From NCBI RefSeq assembly GCF_001598455.1, contig NZ_BCYZ01000005.1, positions 62,001 to 126,000 on the forward strand: DNA of 64,000 nucleotides, given 5' to 3'. Below the pieces are notes generated by a model. It saw only the letters and a program-made list of their open reading frames with translations. It was not told the origin of the DNA and made no database searches. The position numbers were made by a program, and so were the translations under genes. Of the stretch, positions 47,379 through 57,297 are shown in pieces. The stretch's first letter is position 1. Each line of letters starts with the position of its first letter. The stretch is from Sphingomonas pruni NBRC 15498 (GTDB lineage: Bacteria; Pseudomonadota; Alphaproteobacteria; Sphingomonadales; Sphingomonadaceae).

Positions 47379-49238
47379 ATGGCGATCGAGGACACCGTGC
47401 TAGAGATCCAGACCATCATTCTTGAGATGATTGCGCGGGGCGATACACTTTCTGACACCGCCGCGCGTATGTGCCGCGAGGTGGAAATTCTCGCACCTGG
47501 CGTGGTCTGTTCGATACTAACCGTCGACAAGGCCGGGCTCATCCACCCGTTGGCAGGACCAAGTCTCCCTCCCGCCTACTCGGATGCTCTGGATGGCCTG
47601 AAGATCGGACCTCTAATCGGTTCATGCGGCACCGCGGCCTACAATCGAGCTGAAGTCGAGGTCGTCGATATCGCCTCCGATGTTCGCTGGGCAGACTTCA
47701 AGCATCTGGCTCTTCCCCTGGGTCTAAGGGCTTGCTGGTCCAGCCCTATTCTCGACGCTGACGGAGCAGCGATAGGCACCTTTGCGTTCTATTATCGCGA
47801 GTGCAGAGGGCCTACGGACACTGAAAAGGAAATCGTCCGGCAATTCGTGCATCTTAGCGCGATCGCCCTCGACCGCCATCAGCGCCTAGTCGAACACGAA
47901 AGGCGCGCATTCACAGACGCGCTCACGGGACTTTCCAATCGGGCGGCCTTTAACGCAGCGCTAAACGCGTTGAAATGCGACGTCCCAGGCGATTGGGCGC
48001 TGTTCATGGTCGATCTCGATAATCTCAAGGTGATAAACGACACCTTTGGCCATCAAGCCGGTGACTGTCTGTTGCAGATCGCCGGCGCGCGGTTTGCCGC
48101 CGCCGTCTCGCCTGACGCGGCTTTCAGGATCGGCGGCGACGAATTTGCAGCCATTCTTCAGTCGAAAGCTGCGTTGCGCGACCTCCAGGGCACCGCGGAT
48201 CAGATTCTGTCCAAGTTCGCCGAACCGGCCGATTGTGCCGGACACTTGGTCGTCCCGCGTGCCACCATAGGCGGCGCAATAGTGTCTGCCGGAGACGGGG
48301 TGGCCGAACGCGTACGGCAGCACGCCGACTTCGCGCTCTATCACGCGAAAGAAACGGGGCGCGGCGGCTTTGTCCGCTATTGGCCCGGTCTTGGGACAAA
48401 CATGACGCGCCGCCTCGGCGATATTCGCGATGTTGATGCAGCTCTTCGCGAGGATCGGATAGAGGCCTATTATCAGCCCGTCGTTCGACTGGGTACACGG
48501 GAGATCGTCGGCCTGGAAGCACTATGCAGGATGCGGCATGGCGGCCGGATTGTACCCGCGGCGAATTTCCAGGAGGCGACGAAGGACGTTCATGTTGCGA
48601 CCGCTCTGACCAAACGGATGATGGCGTTGGTCGCGGCGGATGTCCGAGCGTGGCTCGACATGGGTATCCCGTTCCAGCACGTGGGAATCAACGTCTCCTC
48701 AGCCGACATGCACGGCGGCATGCTCGAGCAAATGCTTGTCGGCGCGTTTGAAGGCGAAGGCGTCCCGCTCAGCCACGTCGTCCTGGAAATTACCGAAGCC
48801 GTTTACATGGGCTCGGGTGATCGCGTCGTCCAAAAGGCGGTGGAGGCTATGCGGGCCCAAGGGCTGCGGATTGCACTCGACGATTTCGGAACAGGCTATG
48901 CGTCGCTGACGCACTTGCTGACTGTGCCGGTGGACATCATCAAAATCGACAAGAGCTTCGTCGATCGGCTGGCCCCAGGCGATGCGAGCACGGCGATAAT
49001 CGAAGGGCTCCTTCACATCGCGAAAGAGTTGAATATCGGTGTGATTGCTGAAGGTGTGGAGACTGAAGAACAGGCAAAACGCCTCGAAAGCACCGGCTGC
49101 ATATTTGGACAGGGATATCTATTCTCCCCAGCGGTCGACCGATGGCAGACGACGACATTGCTGACTAACCATGCGCAGGATTCCGCAGCATTTGGGAGGA
49201 ACGATGCTGCGGCGAGGAAGAGGCCAATCCGACGGTAG
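47379..49238 (+). CDS. GAF-GGDEF-EAL c-di-GMP enzyme
   Basis: A 619-residue cytoplasmic signalling protein. Residues about 20-165 are a GAF sensor domain (IGSCGTAAYNRAEVEVVDI), 175-335 a GGDEF domain with RIGGDEF intact near 252, and 355-600 an EAL domain with EAL near 379, DDFGTGYASL, KIDKSFVDRL and EGVETEEQAK. Both the cyclase and the phosphodiesterase motifs look complete, so it may make or hydrolyse c-di-GMP depending on the GAF ligand. No membrane segment is seen. Codon use is less GC-biased than in neighbours. It stands alone, convergent with tRNA-Leu. Confidence 0.92.
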   Translation: MAIEDTVLEIQTIILEMIARGDTLSDTAARMCREVEILAPGVVCSILTVDKAGLIHPLAGPSLPPAYSDALDGLKIGPLIGSCGTAAYNRAEVEVVDIASDVRWADFKHLALPLGLRACWSSPILDADGAAIGTFAFYYRECRGPTDTEKEIVRQFVHLSAIALDRHQRLVEHERRAFTDALTGLSNRAAFNAALNALKCDVPGDWALFMVDLDNLKVINDTFGHQAGDCLLQIAGARFAAAVSPDAAFRIGGDEFAAILQSKAALRDLQGTADQILSKFAEPADCAGHLVVPRATIGGAIVSAGDGVAERVRQHADFALYHAKETGRGGFVRYWPGLGTNMTRRLGDIRDVDAALREDRIEAYYQPVVRLGTREIVGLEALCRMRHGGRIVPAANFQEATKDVHVATALTKRMMALVAADVRAWLDMGIPFQHVGINVSSADMHGGMLEQMLVGAFEGEGVPLSHVVLEITEAVYMGSGDRVVQKAVEAMRAQGLRIALDDFGTGYASLTHLLTVPVDIIKIDKSFVDRLAPGDASTAIIEGLLHIAKELNIGVIAEGVETEEQAKRLESTGCIFGQGYLFSPAVDRWQTTTLLTNHAQDSAAFGRNDAAARKRPIRR

Positions 49239-49396
49239 TAGAGCGTCGGCGGCAGCCCATGACCGTCTTGCCGGGGGTTGCTACTCGCTGCGCCGACGTT
49301 GGCTGCCCCAGAAGCGTTCCGTGCGGACGGACCAGAGGTGGGTCCAACCCGCAGCCTCTGGTGTTTCCGTTATCTTCAACCTCTTGCGAGGAAGAT

Positions 49397-49483
49397 TGGT
49401 GCGGTCGAGAAGACTCGAACTTCCACGTCCTTTCGGACACAACGACCTCAACGTTGCGCGTCTACCAGTTCCGCCACGACCGC
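49397..49483 (-). tRNA. tRNA-Leu (GAG)
   Basis: A class II tRNA of 87 bases including an encoded CCA. The acceptor stem is GCGGTCG paired with CGACCGC, discriminator A. The anticodon stem CAACG/CGTTG encloses the loop TTGAGGT, giving anticodon GAG. The long variable arm (TGTCCGAAAGGACG) and TTCGAGT T-arm are as expected for leucine. The flanking stretches 49239-49396 and 49484-49605 hold nothing else that I recognise. Confidence 0.95.
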
Positions 49484-49605
49484 ACGTGTAAGATGCCATC
49501 GGACGGGGCCGCTGGCTGGCAGGCGAGCGCCCCTAGCAAAGCGATCTGTGCGACGCAACCGGAGTTTATCCACCAGCGACATTCCGCGCACAGCCCGCGA
49601 CCTAT

Positions 49606-50322
49606 TCAGCTTCCGGTCGCGCTGCTCGAAAAGCTGAGCTTCATGTTCTTGGAATTGGCAGGCACGTCGAGCTTGCCGCTGTAAAAGTCGATCGTGCCGC
49701 CCGGCGCGATGGTCGGCTGGTCGGGCTTGATCACCCAGCTATAGACCATCCGGCCGTCCTTGGGCGCGTCGTACAATTCGACCCTTATGTCGGGGATCGG
49801 CTGGCGCTCGGCGGTCGGATTGTGGATCTGGCCTCCGACCGCGAACAATTCGCTGCCGGTCGGCAAGTCGCGGCGATCGGGCTGCTTGACGTTGACGAAG
49901 GTCAGCGGCGTCTGGCCGCCGCCGGCCGGCATACCCAGCCAAGTCGCCAGGCTGGGGACGTTGAGGAACAGCAAGGCGACGGCCGCGGCCAGCATCACCA
50001 CGCCAGCGCTCACCGCGGCGATCGTCCAGAGGCGGGCCGGGTTGCGCCGCGGCCGGAACGGCGGCTCGTGCGCGAAAGCGTCATAGTCGGGCGCGATATC
50101 GGGGCCCGGCGCCGCTTCGACGGACGACGGCGCGGCGATCGGCTGGGGAACTGGGGCTACCGGTTCAGGCGCCACCGCCGCGGCACCCGAAAGGTCGAGC
50201 GCCTCGGGCTCCTGGAACCAGCTATGCTTGCATTTGGCGCAGCGCACGGTGCGACCGTCCGGCCCGATCGCGGTGTCGGGGACGAGATAGCGCGTATGGC
50301 ATTCGCTGCATTCGAGGATCAT
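49606..50322 (-). CDS. Zinc-ribbon (MJ0042) membrane protein with DUF3426-like tail
   Basis: A 238-residue protein. Residues 1-38 form an MJ0042-type zinc ribbon (CSECHTRY and CAKCKHSW, two CxxC pairs). A proline/alanine-rich linker leads to one membrane segment (about 97-120, IAAVSAGVVMLAAAVALLFL). The C-terminal domain (LPTGSELFAVGGQIHNPTAE) resembles DUF3426, so the C-terminus probably lies in the periplasm. Function is unknown. It is divergent from ftsE, as is usual in several alphaproteobacteria. I start it at ATG 50322. Confidence 0.82.
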   Translation of the reverse strand: MILECSECHTRYLVPDTAIGPDGRTVRCAKCKHSWFQEPEALDLSGAAAVAPEPVAPVPQPIAAPSSVEAAPGPDIAPDYDAFAHEPPFRPRRNPARLWTIAAVSAGVVMLAAAVALLFLNVPSLATWLGMPAGGGQTPLTFVNVKQPDRRDLPTGSELFAVGGQIHNPTAERQPIPDIRVELYDAPKDGRMVYSWVIKPDQPTIAPGGTIDFYSGKLDVPANSKNMKLSFSSSATGS

Positions 50323-50486
50323 ATCGGCGTCCGCAGGGGGCCAACACACATGCCCCTGTCGCAATCCCTAAGCGGGCAAGGACAGTGCGGCAAGCCTTGC
50401 CGATGCTACGCTCCGGCTTGAAGCGGGAACGGGTTACGTGCGAAGGCGCTGGCGGGGCAGCGTACAAGCAGGTAGCAAACGCCGGC

Positions 50487-51197
50487 ATGGCGAATATCGT
50501 GCAGTTCGAGGATGTGGGGCTGCGCTATCCCGCCAGCGACGCCGATACCTTGTCGGCGATCAACTTCACCCTGGCCTCGGGCGGTTTCTATTTCCTGACC
50601 GGCCAGTCGGGGGCGGGCAAGACTTCCTTGCTCAAGCTGATCTATCTCGCCCAGCGCCCGACCCATGGCGTCATCCGCTTGTTCGGGGAGGATGCCGGCG
50701 CCTTGCCGCGCAAGCGTCTGCCCGGCTTCCGGCGGCGGATCGGCGTGGTGTTCCAGGATTTCCGGCTGGTCCCGCATCTGTCGGCGTTCGACAATATCGC
50801 CCTGCCACTGCGCCTGTCGGGCGTGCCGGAAAGCGATGTCGAGGCGCCGGTGCGCGAGATGCTGGCCTGGGTCGGCCTGTCGGAGCGCAGCGATGCGCCG
50901 CCGCCGACCCTTTCGGGCGGCGAGCAGCAGCGGATCGCGATCGCGCGCGCGGTGATCGGTCGTCCCGAAATCCTGGTCGCCGACGAACCGACCGGCAACG
51001 TCGATCCCGACATGGCGGCGCGATTGCTCCATCTGTTCGAATCGCTCAACCGGCTCGGCACGACAGTGGTTGTGGCGACACACGACTTTCACTTGCTCGG
51101 CCGCATCCAGAACGCGCACATGATGCGGATCGAGGCCGGGCGGCTGCTCGATCCCACCGGCGCCTTGCGCAACCCGCCCAAGGCGCCCGTCGCGTGA
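50487..51197 (+). CDS. ftsE: Cell-division ATP-binding protein FtsE
   Basis: A 236-residue ABC ATPase. Walker A is [10 protein letters not shown] near residue 38, the signature [14 protein letters not shown], Walker [13 protein letters not shown], and the switch His VVATHDFHL. FtsE with FtsX forms a complex at the division ring that controls peptidoglycan hydrolases. ATG 50487 ([10 protein letters not shown]) begins the conserved part. Its stop overlaps the ftsX start by four bases. Confidence 0.94.
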   Translation: MANIVQFEDVGLRYPASDADTLSAINFTLASGGFYFLTGQSGAGKTSLLKLIYLAQRPTHGVIRLFGEDAGALPRKRLPGFRRRIGVVFQDFRLVPHLSAFDNIALPLRLSGVPESDVEAPVREMLAWVGLSERSDAPPPTLSGGEQQRIAIARAVIGRPEILVADEPTGNVDPDMAARLLHLFESLNRLGTTVVVATHDFHLLGRIQNAHMMRIEAGRLLDPTGALRNPPKAPVA

Positions 51198-52087
51198 GCG
51201 TGGCGATGTTCTCGACCGCCGCCGACCGTCGCGTGCTCGACGACCGCCGCGGCACGCGTGCGATGACCTGGATCATGGCGATCATGCTGTTCCTGACCGT
51301 GCTCGCGGCGGCGTTGGGGCTGGGTACGGTCAACGCGGCAGACGCGCTCGACCGCCAACTTGCCGGGCGCCTGACTGTGCAAGTGGTGTCCGCCGATCCC
51401 GCGGTGCGCGACCGCGATACCCGTGCGGTGCTGGCGGCGCTGCGCGGGATGCCGGCGGTGTCGCGCGCCGATCCGGTCGATCCCGCCCGGCTGACCGAAA
51501 TGCTGCGCCCGTGGCTGGGCGATGCCTCCACCGACGCCGATGTACCGCTGCCGTCGCTGATCGACGTCGATCTGAGCGTGCCCAGCGAGGAAGCGGCGGC
51601 GCGCGTCGCCGCCGGCGTGCGCGCCACCGCGGCGAGCGCGCGCGTCGACAGCCAGTCTCGCTGGCTGTCGCCGGTCGCCGATTTCATGCGGACCTTGATC
51701 TATGCCGCGGCGGCGTTGGTCTTGCTGATAGCCGCGGCGACCACCGCGGTGGTGCTGCTGGCGGCGCGCGCGGGGCTGGAGACGCATCGCGACACGATCG
51801 CCATCCTGCACATGCTGGGGTCGACCGACGTGCAGGTCGCAAGGCTGTTCCAGCGGCGTATCGCGCTCGACACGATGGTCGGCGGGGTGATCGGGACGCT
51901 GGCGGCGATGCTGGCGATCTGGGCAGTGACCGGACAGATGGCCGGACTCGGCTCGCAATTGTTGTCGGGCGGCGTGCTGACGCGCGGCGACTGGCTATTG
52001 CTCGCGCTGTTGCCATTGATCTTCGCGCTGGTGGCGACGCTCGCGGCGCGGATCGCGGTGCTTGGGCGGCTGAGGCAAGTGCAATGA
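51194..52087 (+). CDS. ftsX: Cell-division protein FtsX
   Basis: A 297-residue FtsX, the membrane partner of FtsE. A first helix (AMTWIMAIMLFLTVLAAALG) is followed by a periplasmic loop of about 120 residues, then three more helices. Segments ILHMLGSTDVQVARLFQRR and FMRTLIYAAAALVLLIAAA are usual in the family. The start is GTG 51194 (coupled to ftsE), and its stop overlaps the next gene by four bases. The periplasmic loop normally contacts a hydrolase activator. Confidence 0.92.
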   Translation: MSVAMFSTAADRRVLDDRRGTRAMTWIMAIMLFLTVLAAALGLGTVNAADALDRQLAGRLTVQVVSADPAVRDRDTRAVLAALRGMPAVSRADPVDPARLTEMLRPWLGDASTDADVPLPSLIDVDLSVPSEEAAARVAAGVRATAASARVDSQSRWLSPVADFMRTLIYAAAALVLLIAAATTAVVLLAARAGLETHRDTIAILHMLGSTDVQVARLFQRRIALDTMVGGVIGTLAAMLAIWAVTGQMAGLGSQLLSGGVLTRGDWLLLALLPLIFALVATLAARIAVLGRLRQVQ

Positions 52088-52620
52088 TCCGCCGCCTGAT
52101 CGCCATTTTCGCCTTGGTCTATCTGCTCGGCTTCGTCCTCTATACGCTGACCCTGCCGCGGCCGCTTCAGGACATGCAGACCGACGCGATCGTCGTCCCG
52201 ACCGGGGCGCCCGGCCGGATCGATCGCGGGCTGGCGCTGATCGCCGCGCATCAGGCGAAGCGGCTGCTGATCAGCGGCACCGCGCCCGGGGTCCGGCCGA
52301 TCGATCTTTCGATCAAGTACAAGGTGCCGCTGGCGGTATTCGCGTGCTGCGTCGATCTCGGGCACGAGGCGGTCGACACGCGATCGAACGGCGCGGAAAC
52401 CGCCAAATGGGTGGGCGATCACGGCTATAAATCGGTCCGGCTGGTCACGTCCGACTGGCATATGGCGCGCGCGCGGATGGAACTGGATGCGGCGCTCGAC
52501 GGCGACGTGACGGTGGTCGATGACGGCGTCCAGGGCGACGCCGAATTGAGCGTGCTGCTGGTCGAATATAACAAGCTGCTGTTGCGCCGCGTCGCCTTGT
52601 GGCTCGGCTTCGGGCAATGA
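52084..52620 (+). CDS. YdcF-like (DUF218) membrane-anchored protein
   Basis: A 178-residue protein with one N-terminal membrane segment (LIAIFALVYLLGFVLYTL) and a DUF218 domain. The core reads TDAIVVPTGAPGRIDRGLAL, RLLISGTAP, TRSNGAETAKW and LVTSDWHMARARME, the standard set for YdcF/ElyC-type proteins thought to act on envelope lipids or sugars. It is translationally coupled to ftsX and followed 11 bases later by plsC, which supports an envelope role. No enzymatic activity can be named. Confidence 0.85.
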   Translation: MIRRLIAIFALVYLLGFVLYTLTLPRPLQDMQTDAIVVPTGAPGRIDRGLALIAAHQAKRLLISGTAPGVRPIDLSIKYKVPLAVFACCVDLGHEAVDTRSNGAETAKWVGDHGYKSVRLVTSDWHMARARMELDAALDGDVTVVDDGVQGDAELSVLLVEYNKLLLRRVALWLGFGQ

Positions 52621-52630
52621 GCGCGCGTCG

Positions 52631-53428
52631 GTGACTTTGTTGCGCAACCTGGCCTTCTGGATCGTTTTTTACGGCGTGTCGCTGCCGATCGTGCTCCTGG
52701 TGCCGTTCTCGGCCCTGTTCGGGCAGCGCGCGCTGATCGCCTATGCCATGGCCTGGACCCGGTTCCACCGCTGGTGCGTGCGCTGGCTGCTCGGCATCCG
52801 CATCCGCTATGAAGGGCCCCAGCCCTCGGGCCAGGTCTTCTATGCCGGCAAGCACCAGTCGCTCATGGAGCCGCTCGAACTGGTCGCCGAGCTCGGCGCG
52901 CCGGCACCGATCATGCGGCGCGAATTCGCGCGCATCCCGATCTGGGGCTGGGCGGCGAAGCGTTACGGCGTGATCCTGGTCGACCGCGCCGCCTCGTCCA
53001 AGGCGCTGCGTCAGTTGATGCGCGAAGCCGAAGCGGCACGCGCGAGCGGGCGGTCGGTGATGATCTTTCCCGAAGGCACGAGGGTAAAACCGGGCGAGCA
53101 GCCCGATCTGAAATCGGGATTTGCCGGGCTCTACAAGATGCTCGGCCTATCAGTCGTGCCGATTGCGACCGATGTCGGGAGATTGTGGCCCAAAGGCGGG
53201 TTGAAGCGCGCGGGCGTGGTGACGTTCCGCTTCGGCGAGGCGATCCCGCCCGGCCTGCCGCGCGCGGAGATCGAGAAGCGCGTGCACGCGGCGATCAATG
53301 CGCTGGAGGACGAGCCTATTGCCGTCATCCCCGCGAAAGCGGGGACCCATCTCCTTCCAGATGATCAAGATGCCACCGTGCAGAAGCGGGATGTCGCACG
53401 AGACGGGTCCCCGCTTTCGCGGGGATGA
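52631..53428 (+). CDS. plsC: 1-acylglycerol-3-phosphate acyltransferase, REP-extended C-terminus
   Basis: A 265-residue membrane acyltransferase of phospholipid synthesis. The catalytic motif appears as GKHQSLMEPLE, an HX4E variant of HX4D common in alphaproteobacteria, and FPEGTRVKPGE is the second block. Two N-terminal hydrophobic segments anchor it. The start is GTG 52631. The last about 36 residues (from AVIPAKAGTHL onward) are encoded by a REP element whose right arm supplies the stop codon, so the natural protein may once have ended near residue 229. Confidence 0.9.
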   Translation: MTLLRNLAFWIVFYGVSLPIVLLVPFSALFGQRALIAYAMAWTRFHRWCVRWLLGIRIRYEGPQPSGQVFYAGKHQSLMEPLELVAELGAPAPIMRREFARIPIWGWAAKRYGVILVDRAASSKALRQLMREAEAARASGRSVMIFPEGTRVKPGEQPDLKSGFAGLYKMLGLSVVPIATDVGRLWPKGGLKRAGVVTFRFGEAIPPGLPRAEIEKRVHAAINALEDEPIAVIPAKAGTHLLPDDQDATVQKRDVARDGSPLSRG

Positions 53429-53431
53429 CGG
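53322..53431. repeat. REP doublet, CCCCGC-GAAA family
   Basis: A 27-base arm (53322-53348, containing CATCCCCGCGAAAGCGGGGA) and its exact reverse complement (53405-53431) flank a 56-base centre. It is a distinct family from the CCCCGGC-GAAG elements. The plsC reading frame continues through it and stops at 53426-53428. It lies between convergent plsC and tyrC and may terminate both. Confidence 0.85.
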
Positions 53432-53450
53432 TGTAGTCTAGCGCCGAAGC

Positions 53451-54359
53451 CTAATCGTGCTGCCGGCCGAAATCGGGCGCGGCGTCGTCTTGGCCCTGGT
53501 CGATGATCGATCGGCGGATCGCGCGGGTGCGGGTGAACAGGTCGAACAATTCGTCGCCCTTGCCCCAGCGGATCGCGCGTTGCAGCGAGGTCAGATCCTC
53601 GGTGAAGCGTTGCAGCATGTCGAGCACCGCCTCGCGGTTGCTCAGGAACACGTCGCGCCACATCGTCGGGTCGGACGCCGCGATCCGGGTGAAATCGCGA
53701 AAGCCGCCGGCCGAATATTTGATCACTTCGGACCGGGTAACTTCCTCCATGTCCGACGCGGTGCCGACGATCGTATAGGCGATCAAATGCGGCAAATGGC
53801 TGGTGATCGCCAGCACGCGGTCGTGGTGCTGCGGATCCATCATCTCGATCTCGGCGCCCAACCGACGCCAGAATTCGGCGACGCGCTCGACCGCGACGGG
53901 GTCGGTGCCGTCGGGCGGGGTCAGGATACACCAACGGCCGTGGAACAAGGTCGCGAAGCCGGCCTCGGGCCCGGATCGCTCGGTGCCGGCGACGGGGTGG
54001 GCGGGGACCATGGTCGCGCCGGGGAGCGCGGCGCTCAGTGCGGCGAGGACGGTACCCTTGGACGATCCGACGTCGCTGACGATCGCATCGGCGGGAAGAT
54101 CATCGGCAATCGCTTCCGCCGCCGCGGCCATCGCGCCGACGGGAACGCAGAAGATCACCAGGTCGGCATCGGTCACCGCGGCACCAGCGGTGTCCGCGAC
54201 ATCGTCGCAGAAACCGAGCGCACGCGATGTCTCGCGCACCTGCGGATCCAGGTCGTGTCCGGTTACCCGAACGGTCGGCATGTCGGCCTTGATCGCGCGC
54301 GCGATCGATGAGCCGATCAGGCCCAATCCGATGATGGTGACGCGCGAGAACGGGAGCAT
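53451..54359 (-). CDS. tyrC: Prephenate/arogenate dehydrogenase
   Basis: A 302-residue TyrA-family dehydrogenase of tyrosine synthesis. The NAD motif is VTIIGLGLIGSSIARA, and AHPVAGTERSGPEAG, DPQHHDRVLAITSHLPHLIAY (catalytic His region) and SAGGFRDFTRIAASDP are standard. There is no chorismate-mutase domain. It is downstream of hisC with a one-base overlap (TGATG), the usual arrangement in sphingomonads where HisC also serves aromatic transamination. Confidence 0.93.
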   Translation of the reverse strand: MLPFSRVTIIGLGLIGSSIARAIKADMPTVRVTGHDLDPQVRETSRALGFCDDVADTAGAAVTDADLVIFCVPVGAMAAAAEAIADDLPADAIVSDVGSSKGTVLAALSAALPGATMVPAHPVAGTERSGPEAGFATLFHGRWCILTPPDGTDPVAVERVAEFWRRLGAEIEMMDPQHHDRVLAITSHLPHLIAYTIVGTASDMEEVTRSEVIKYSAGGFRDFTRIAASDPTMWRDVFLSNREAVLDMLQRFTEDLTSLQRAIRWGKGDELFDLFTRTRAIRRSIIDQGQDDAAPDFGRQHD

Positions 54360-55459
54360 CAGCCTGTCTTCCCGACCATCTCGCGCAATGCCGCCGCGAC
54401 ACCCTTGGTCTCGTCCTCGGTGCCCACGGTGATGCGCAATCCATGCGGCAGGCCCTGGCCGGGCAGCCAGCGGACGATATACCCCGCGTCCATCAAGCCC
54501 TTATACGCGGCTTCGGCGGTCAATTTGCCCTCGAACAGCACCAGCACGAAATTGGCCTGGCTGGGGACCGCGCGCAGGCCGGCATTGCCGAGCTGGGCGA
54601 TCTCCTGCGAGAACCAGGCACGCCATTTCGCATTATGCGCCTTGGTATGCTCGACGAACTCGGTATCGCCCAGCGCCGCGATCGCCGCCGCGGTGCCGGC
54701 GATGGTGATCGAGAAGGGCAGGCGGATGCGGTGCATCGCTTCGATGATCGCGGGCGAGGCGTAGCCCCAGCCGATCCGCTCGGCGGCGAGGCCGTACATC
54801 TTCGAGAACGTGCGCGTGACGAGCACATTGGGCGCGGTCTCGGCCAGAGCCATGCCGCCATCCTCGGCATCGCCCTCGATATATTCGGCATAAGCGTGGT
54901 CGAGCACGAGCAGGATATCGGGGCGCAAGCCCGCGTGCAGCCGCGCGATCTCTTCCCTGGTCGCGTAGGTGCCGGTCGGGTTGTTGGGATTGGCGATATA
55001 GACGATCTTGGTCCGCTCGGTGACGCACGCCAGGATCGCGTCGACATCGGTGGCATAGTCATGATCGGGCGCGATCACCGGCACCGCACCGACGCGGCGG
55101 GCGGCGATTTCGTAGACCGCGAAGCCGTATTTGACGAAGATCACCTCATCGCCCGGCCCGGCGAACGCGCCAGCGGCGAGGTGAAGCACTTCGTCCGACC
55201 CGTTGCCGTAAATGATCCGCGCGGGATCGAGCCCGTATTTGTCGGCGAGCACGTCGCGCAGCTCGGTCCCGCTCGCATCAGGATAGCGTTCGAGTCGGCT
55301 CGCTGCCGACAGGAACGCCTCACGCGCCTTGGGGGAAGTGCCCAAAGGGTTCTCGTTCGACGAGAGCTTGGCGACCTTGCGGCCGTCATCGGTGGTCGAT
55401 CGCCCGGGGACATAAGGCGCGATGGCCATGATCCAGGGCTTGGGTTCAGGTGCGCTCAT
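54359..55459 (-). CDS. hisC: Histidinol-phosphate / aromatic aminotransferase
   Basis: A 366-residue PLP aminotransferase. [18 protein letters not shown] is the N-terminal signature, [18 protein letters not shown] contains the PLP-contacting Asn, [11 protein letters not shown] the Asp/Tyr, and [16 protein letters not shown] the Schiff-base lysine. Beside tyrC it probably also makes aromatic amino acids. ATG 55459 begins the conserved protein; the longer open frame upstream overlaps the divergent flavoprotein gene and is not family-like. Confidence 0.93.
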   Translation of the reverse strand: MSAPEPKPWIMAIAPYVPGRSTTDDGRKVAKLSSNENPLGTSPKAREAFLSAASRLERYPDASGTELRDVLADKYGLDPARIIYGNGSDEVLHLAAGAFAGPGDEVIFVKYGFAVYEIAARRVGAVPVIAPDHDYATDVDAILACVTERTKIVYIANPNNPTGTYATREEIARLHAGLRPDILLVLDHAYAEYIEGDAEDGGMALAETAPNVLVTRTFSKMYGLAAERIGWGYASPAIIEAMHRIRLPFSITIAGTAAAIAALGDTEFVEHTKAHNAKWRAWFSQEIAQLGNAGLRAVPSQANFVLVLFEGKLTAEAAYKGLMDAGYIVRWLPGQGLPHGLRITVGTEDETKGVAAALREMVGKTG

Positions 55460-55542
55460 GATGTGTGGCCTATGCGCAGGCGGCTGTTGCCTTGGCAAGA
55501 TGAGTCCCCAGCCGCTATGCAGCGCGGCCAGGGGGAAAGCGG

Positions 55543-57111
55543 ATGCGGGGACCGACGGCATTCTGGCAGGCGCTCGAGACGGCGCGGCGGGAGAATTTGC
55601 GCGAGAGCGGGGCAGCGACACCCGTGCCCGGCAGCGACGGGCAGACGCGGCGGCAAGTGCTGCTCGCGCTGGCAGCGACGGCTGCGACTGCGGCCCTGCC
55701 ACGCCCGGCTCGCGCGGCAGCGAGCGGCGCGCCGGTGGTCATCATTGGCGGTGGCATCGCCGGACTGACCGCGCTCTGGCATTTGACCAAATCGGGAGTC
55801 GACGCGCGCCTGTATGAGGCGCGCACCCGGCTCGGCGGACGGATGTACACCGCCAAAGCCAAAGGCGCGCCGTCGATCGAGATCGGCGGGCAATTGGTCA
55901 ATACCGACCATGCCGACATGCACGCGCTCTGCCGTGACTTCGGCGTGCAGTTGATCGATCGCAAGGCCGGCCAGCACCGCACGATGATCCTCGACGCCGC
56001 GCGCGAAGTGCCGGAAGGCAAGTTGGTCGCCGGCCTGCGCGGCATCGCCGGCCAGATCGACGCCGATTCGGTGCGGCTCGACCAGAATTACGCCAAGGTG
56101 GCCGCCGAGCTCGATCGGATGTCCTTCACCGCCTATCTCGACAAATATGCCCGACTGATCCCCGAACCCTGGGTGCGCCGCCTGATGGAAGCGACCGCGC
56201 GCACCGAATATGGCTGCGAGCCTGGTCAGGCCTCCGCGATCGAACTGGTGTTCAACCTGCCCACGATCGACGGGCGCCGGATCGACGTCCTCTCGCGCAG
56301 CGACGAACGTTACCTGATGGCGGGCGGCAGCTCGTCGCTGATCGAGGCGATGGCAGCGCGGCTGGCCAGCCGCATCACCACCTATCGCCGCGCGGTGCGG
56401 ATCGACTCATCGCCCAGCGGCGCGCGCGTGGTCTTCTCCAATGGCGAGAAGATCGACGCCTCGGCGGTGATCGTGACGACACCCGCTTCGATCATGAGCC
56501 GGATCGCTTATGGCGTGCCGCTGCCGCCTTTGTGGCGACAGTTCATCGCCGAGGTCGGGCTGGGCAGGAATGGCAAGGTCCAGGCAGTGACGACCGGGCG
56601 GCCCTGGGAAAAGCCGATCGGGCGTGGCGGGGAGATCTGGCAGACCGATCATAGCGCCGGGTCATCGCTCGGCTGGGACGGCGGCGTGCGGCCGGCGACC
56701 GGGCCAGGCAGCGTGTGGACTTGGTTCACCGGGGGCGATGAAGTGCTCGCCGCCGACCAGGCCGATCCGCGCGCGCTGGCGCTCAACTTCGCGCGGCTGG
56801 CCGAAAGCGGCGTGAAGGGAATGGGCGCCGCGACCGGCACGATCGTCCGCCGCACCAATTGGCACCTCGATCCCTTCTCGATGGGCGCGTACGTCAATTT
56901 CCGTCCCGGCCAGCTGACCAAGTTCGCCGACCTGATCTGGACCGAAACCGACGGTATCGCTTCGACTCCGATGGGGGCGGGGCCGGTCCATTTCGCCGGC
57001 GAGCATCTTTCGGATGCCTATCCCGGGTATATGAACGGCGGCGCGCAGACGGGACGGCTCGCAGCGCAATCGGTGATTGCGGCGAGAGCGCCGGCGAGGC
57101 GGCTGGGGTGA
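55543..57111 (+). CDS. Monoamine-oxidase-like FAD enzyme, exported
   Basis: A 522-residue flavoprotein amine oxidase. A Tat-like signal ([20 protein letters not shown], about residue 35-55) precedes the FAD fold [17 protein letters not shown], followed by [12 protein letters not shown], and the C-terminal [19 protein letters not shown] completes the flavin site. It probably oxidises an amine or related compound in the periplasm. It is divergent from hisC. The substrate cannot be named. Confidence 0.88.
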   Translation: MRGPTAFWQALETARRENLRESGAATPVPGSDGQTRRQVLLALAATAATAALPRPARAAASGAPVVIIGGGIAGLTALWHLTKSGVDARLYEARTRLGGRMYTAKAKGAPSIEIGGQLVNTDHADMHALCRDFGVQLIDRKAGQHRTMILDAAREVPEGKLVAGLRGIAGQIDADSVRLDQNYAKVAAELDRMSFTAYLDKYARLIPEPWVRRLMEATARTEYGCEPGQASAIELVFNLPTIDGRRIDVLSRSDERYLMAGGSSSLIEAMAARLASRITTYRRAVRIDSSPSGARVVFSNGEKIDASAVIVTTPASIMSRIAYGVPLPPLWRQFIAEVGLGRNGKVQAVTTGRPWEKPIGRGGEIWQTDHSAGSSLGWDGGVRPATGPGSVWTWFTGGDEVLAADQADPRALALNFARLAESGVKGMGAATGTIVRRTNWHLDPFSMGAYVNFRPGQLTKFADLIWTETDGIASTPMGAGPVHFAGEHLSDAYPGYMNGGAQTGRLAAQSVIAARAPARRLG

Positions 57112-57118
57112 TCGCAAA

Positions 57119-57247
57119 ATCCTCCCCATCGCAGATGGGGAGGGGGACCGCCGAAGGCGGTGGAGGGGAAAATCCCCAGCGCATCCCATTTCCCCTCCAC
57201 CATTTGCTGGCGCAAATGGTCCCCCTCCCCAGCAGAGCTGGGGAGGA
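57119..57247. repeat. Large REP-like inverted repeat
   Basis: TCCTCCCCATcgcagATGGGGAGG at the left and CTCCCCAGcagaGCTGGGGAGGA at the right end are hairpins that also pair with each other. Between them, GACCGCCgaaGGCGGT and the inverted TTTCCCCTCCACCA/TGGAGGGGAAA arms add nested stems. It occupies most of the spacer between the flavoprotein and metX. Confidence 0.8.
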
Positions 57248-57297
57248 TTGTAGCTGCGGGGTTCCGTCCGCCCGTTTTTCCCACTAACCGCATCACC

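Noticed and set aside
52631..53428. The plsC tail as a functional extra domain
   Set aside because: The tail coincides exactly with a REP doublet, so its sequence is explained by the repeat.
57112..57297. A SAM-type riboswitch before metX
   Set aside because: SAM-II elements often precede metX in alphaproteobacteria, but this spacer is almost wholly a REP-like repeat and lacks the conserved SAM-II core that I know.
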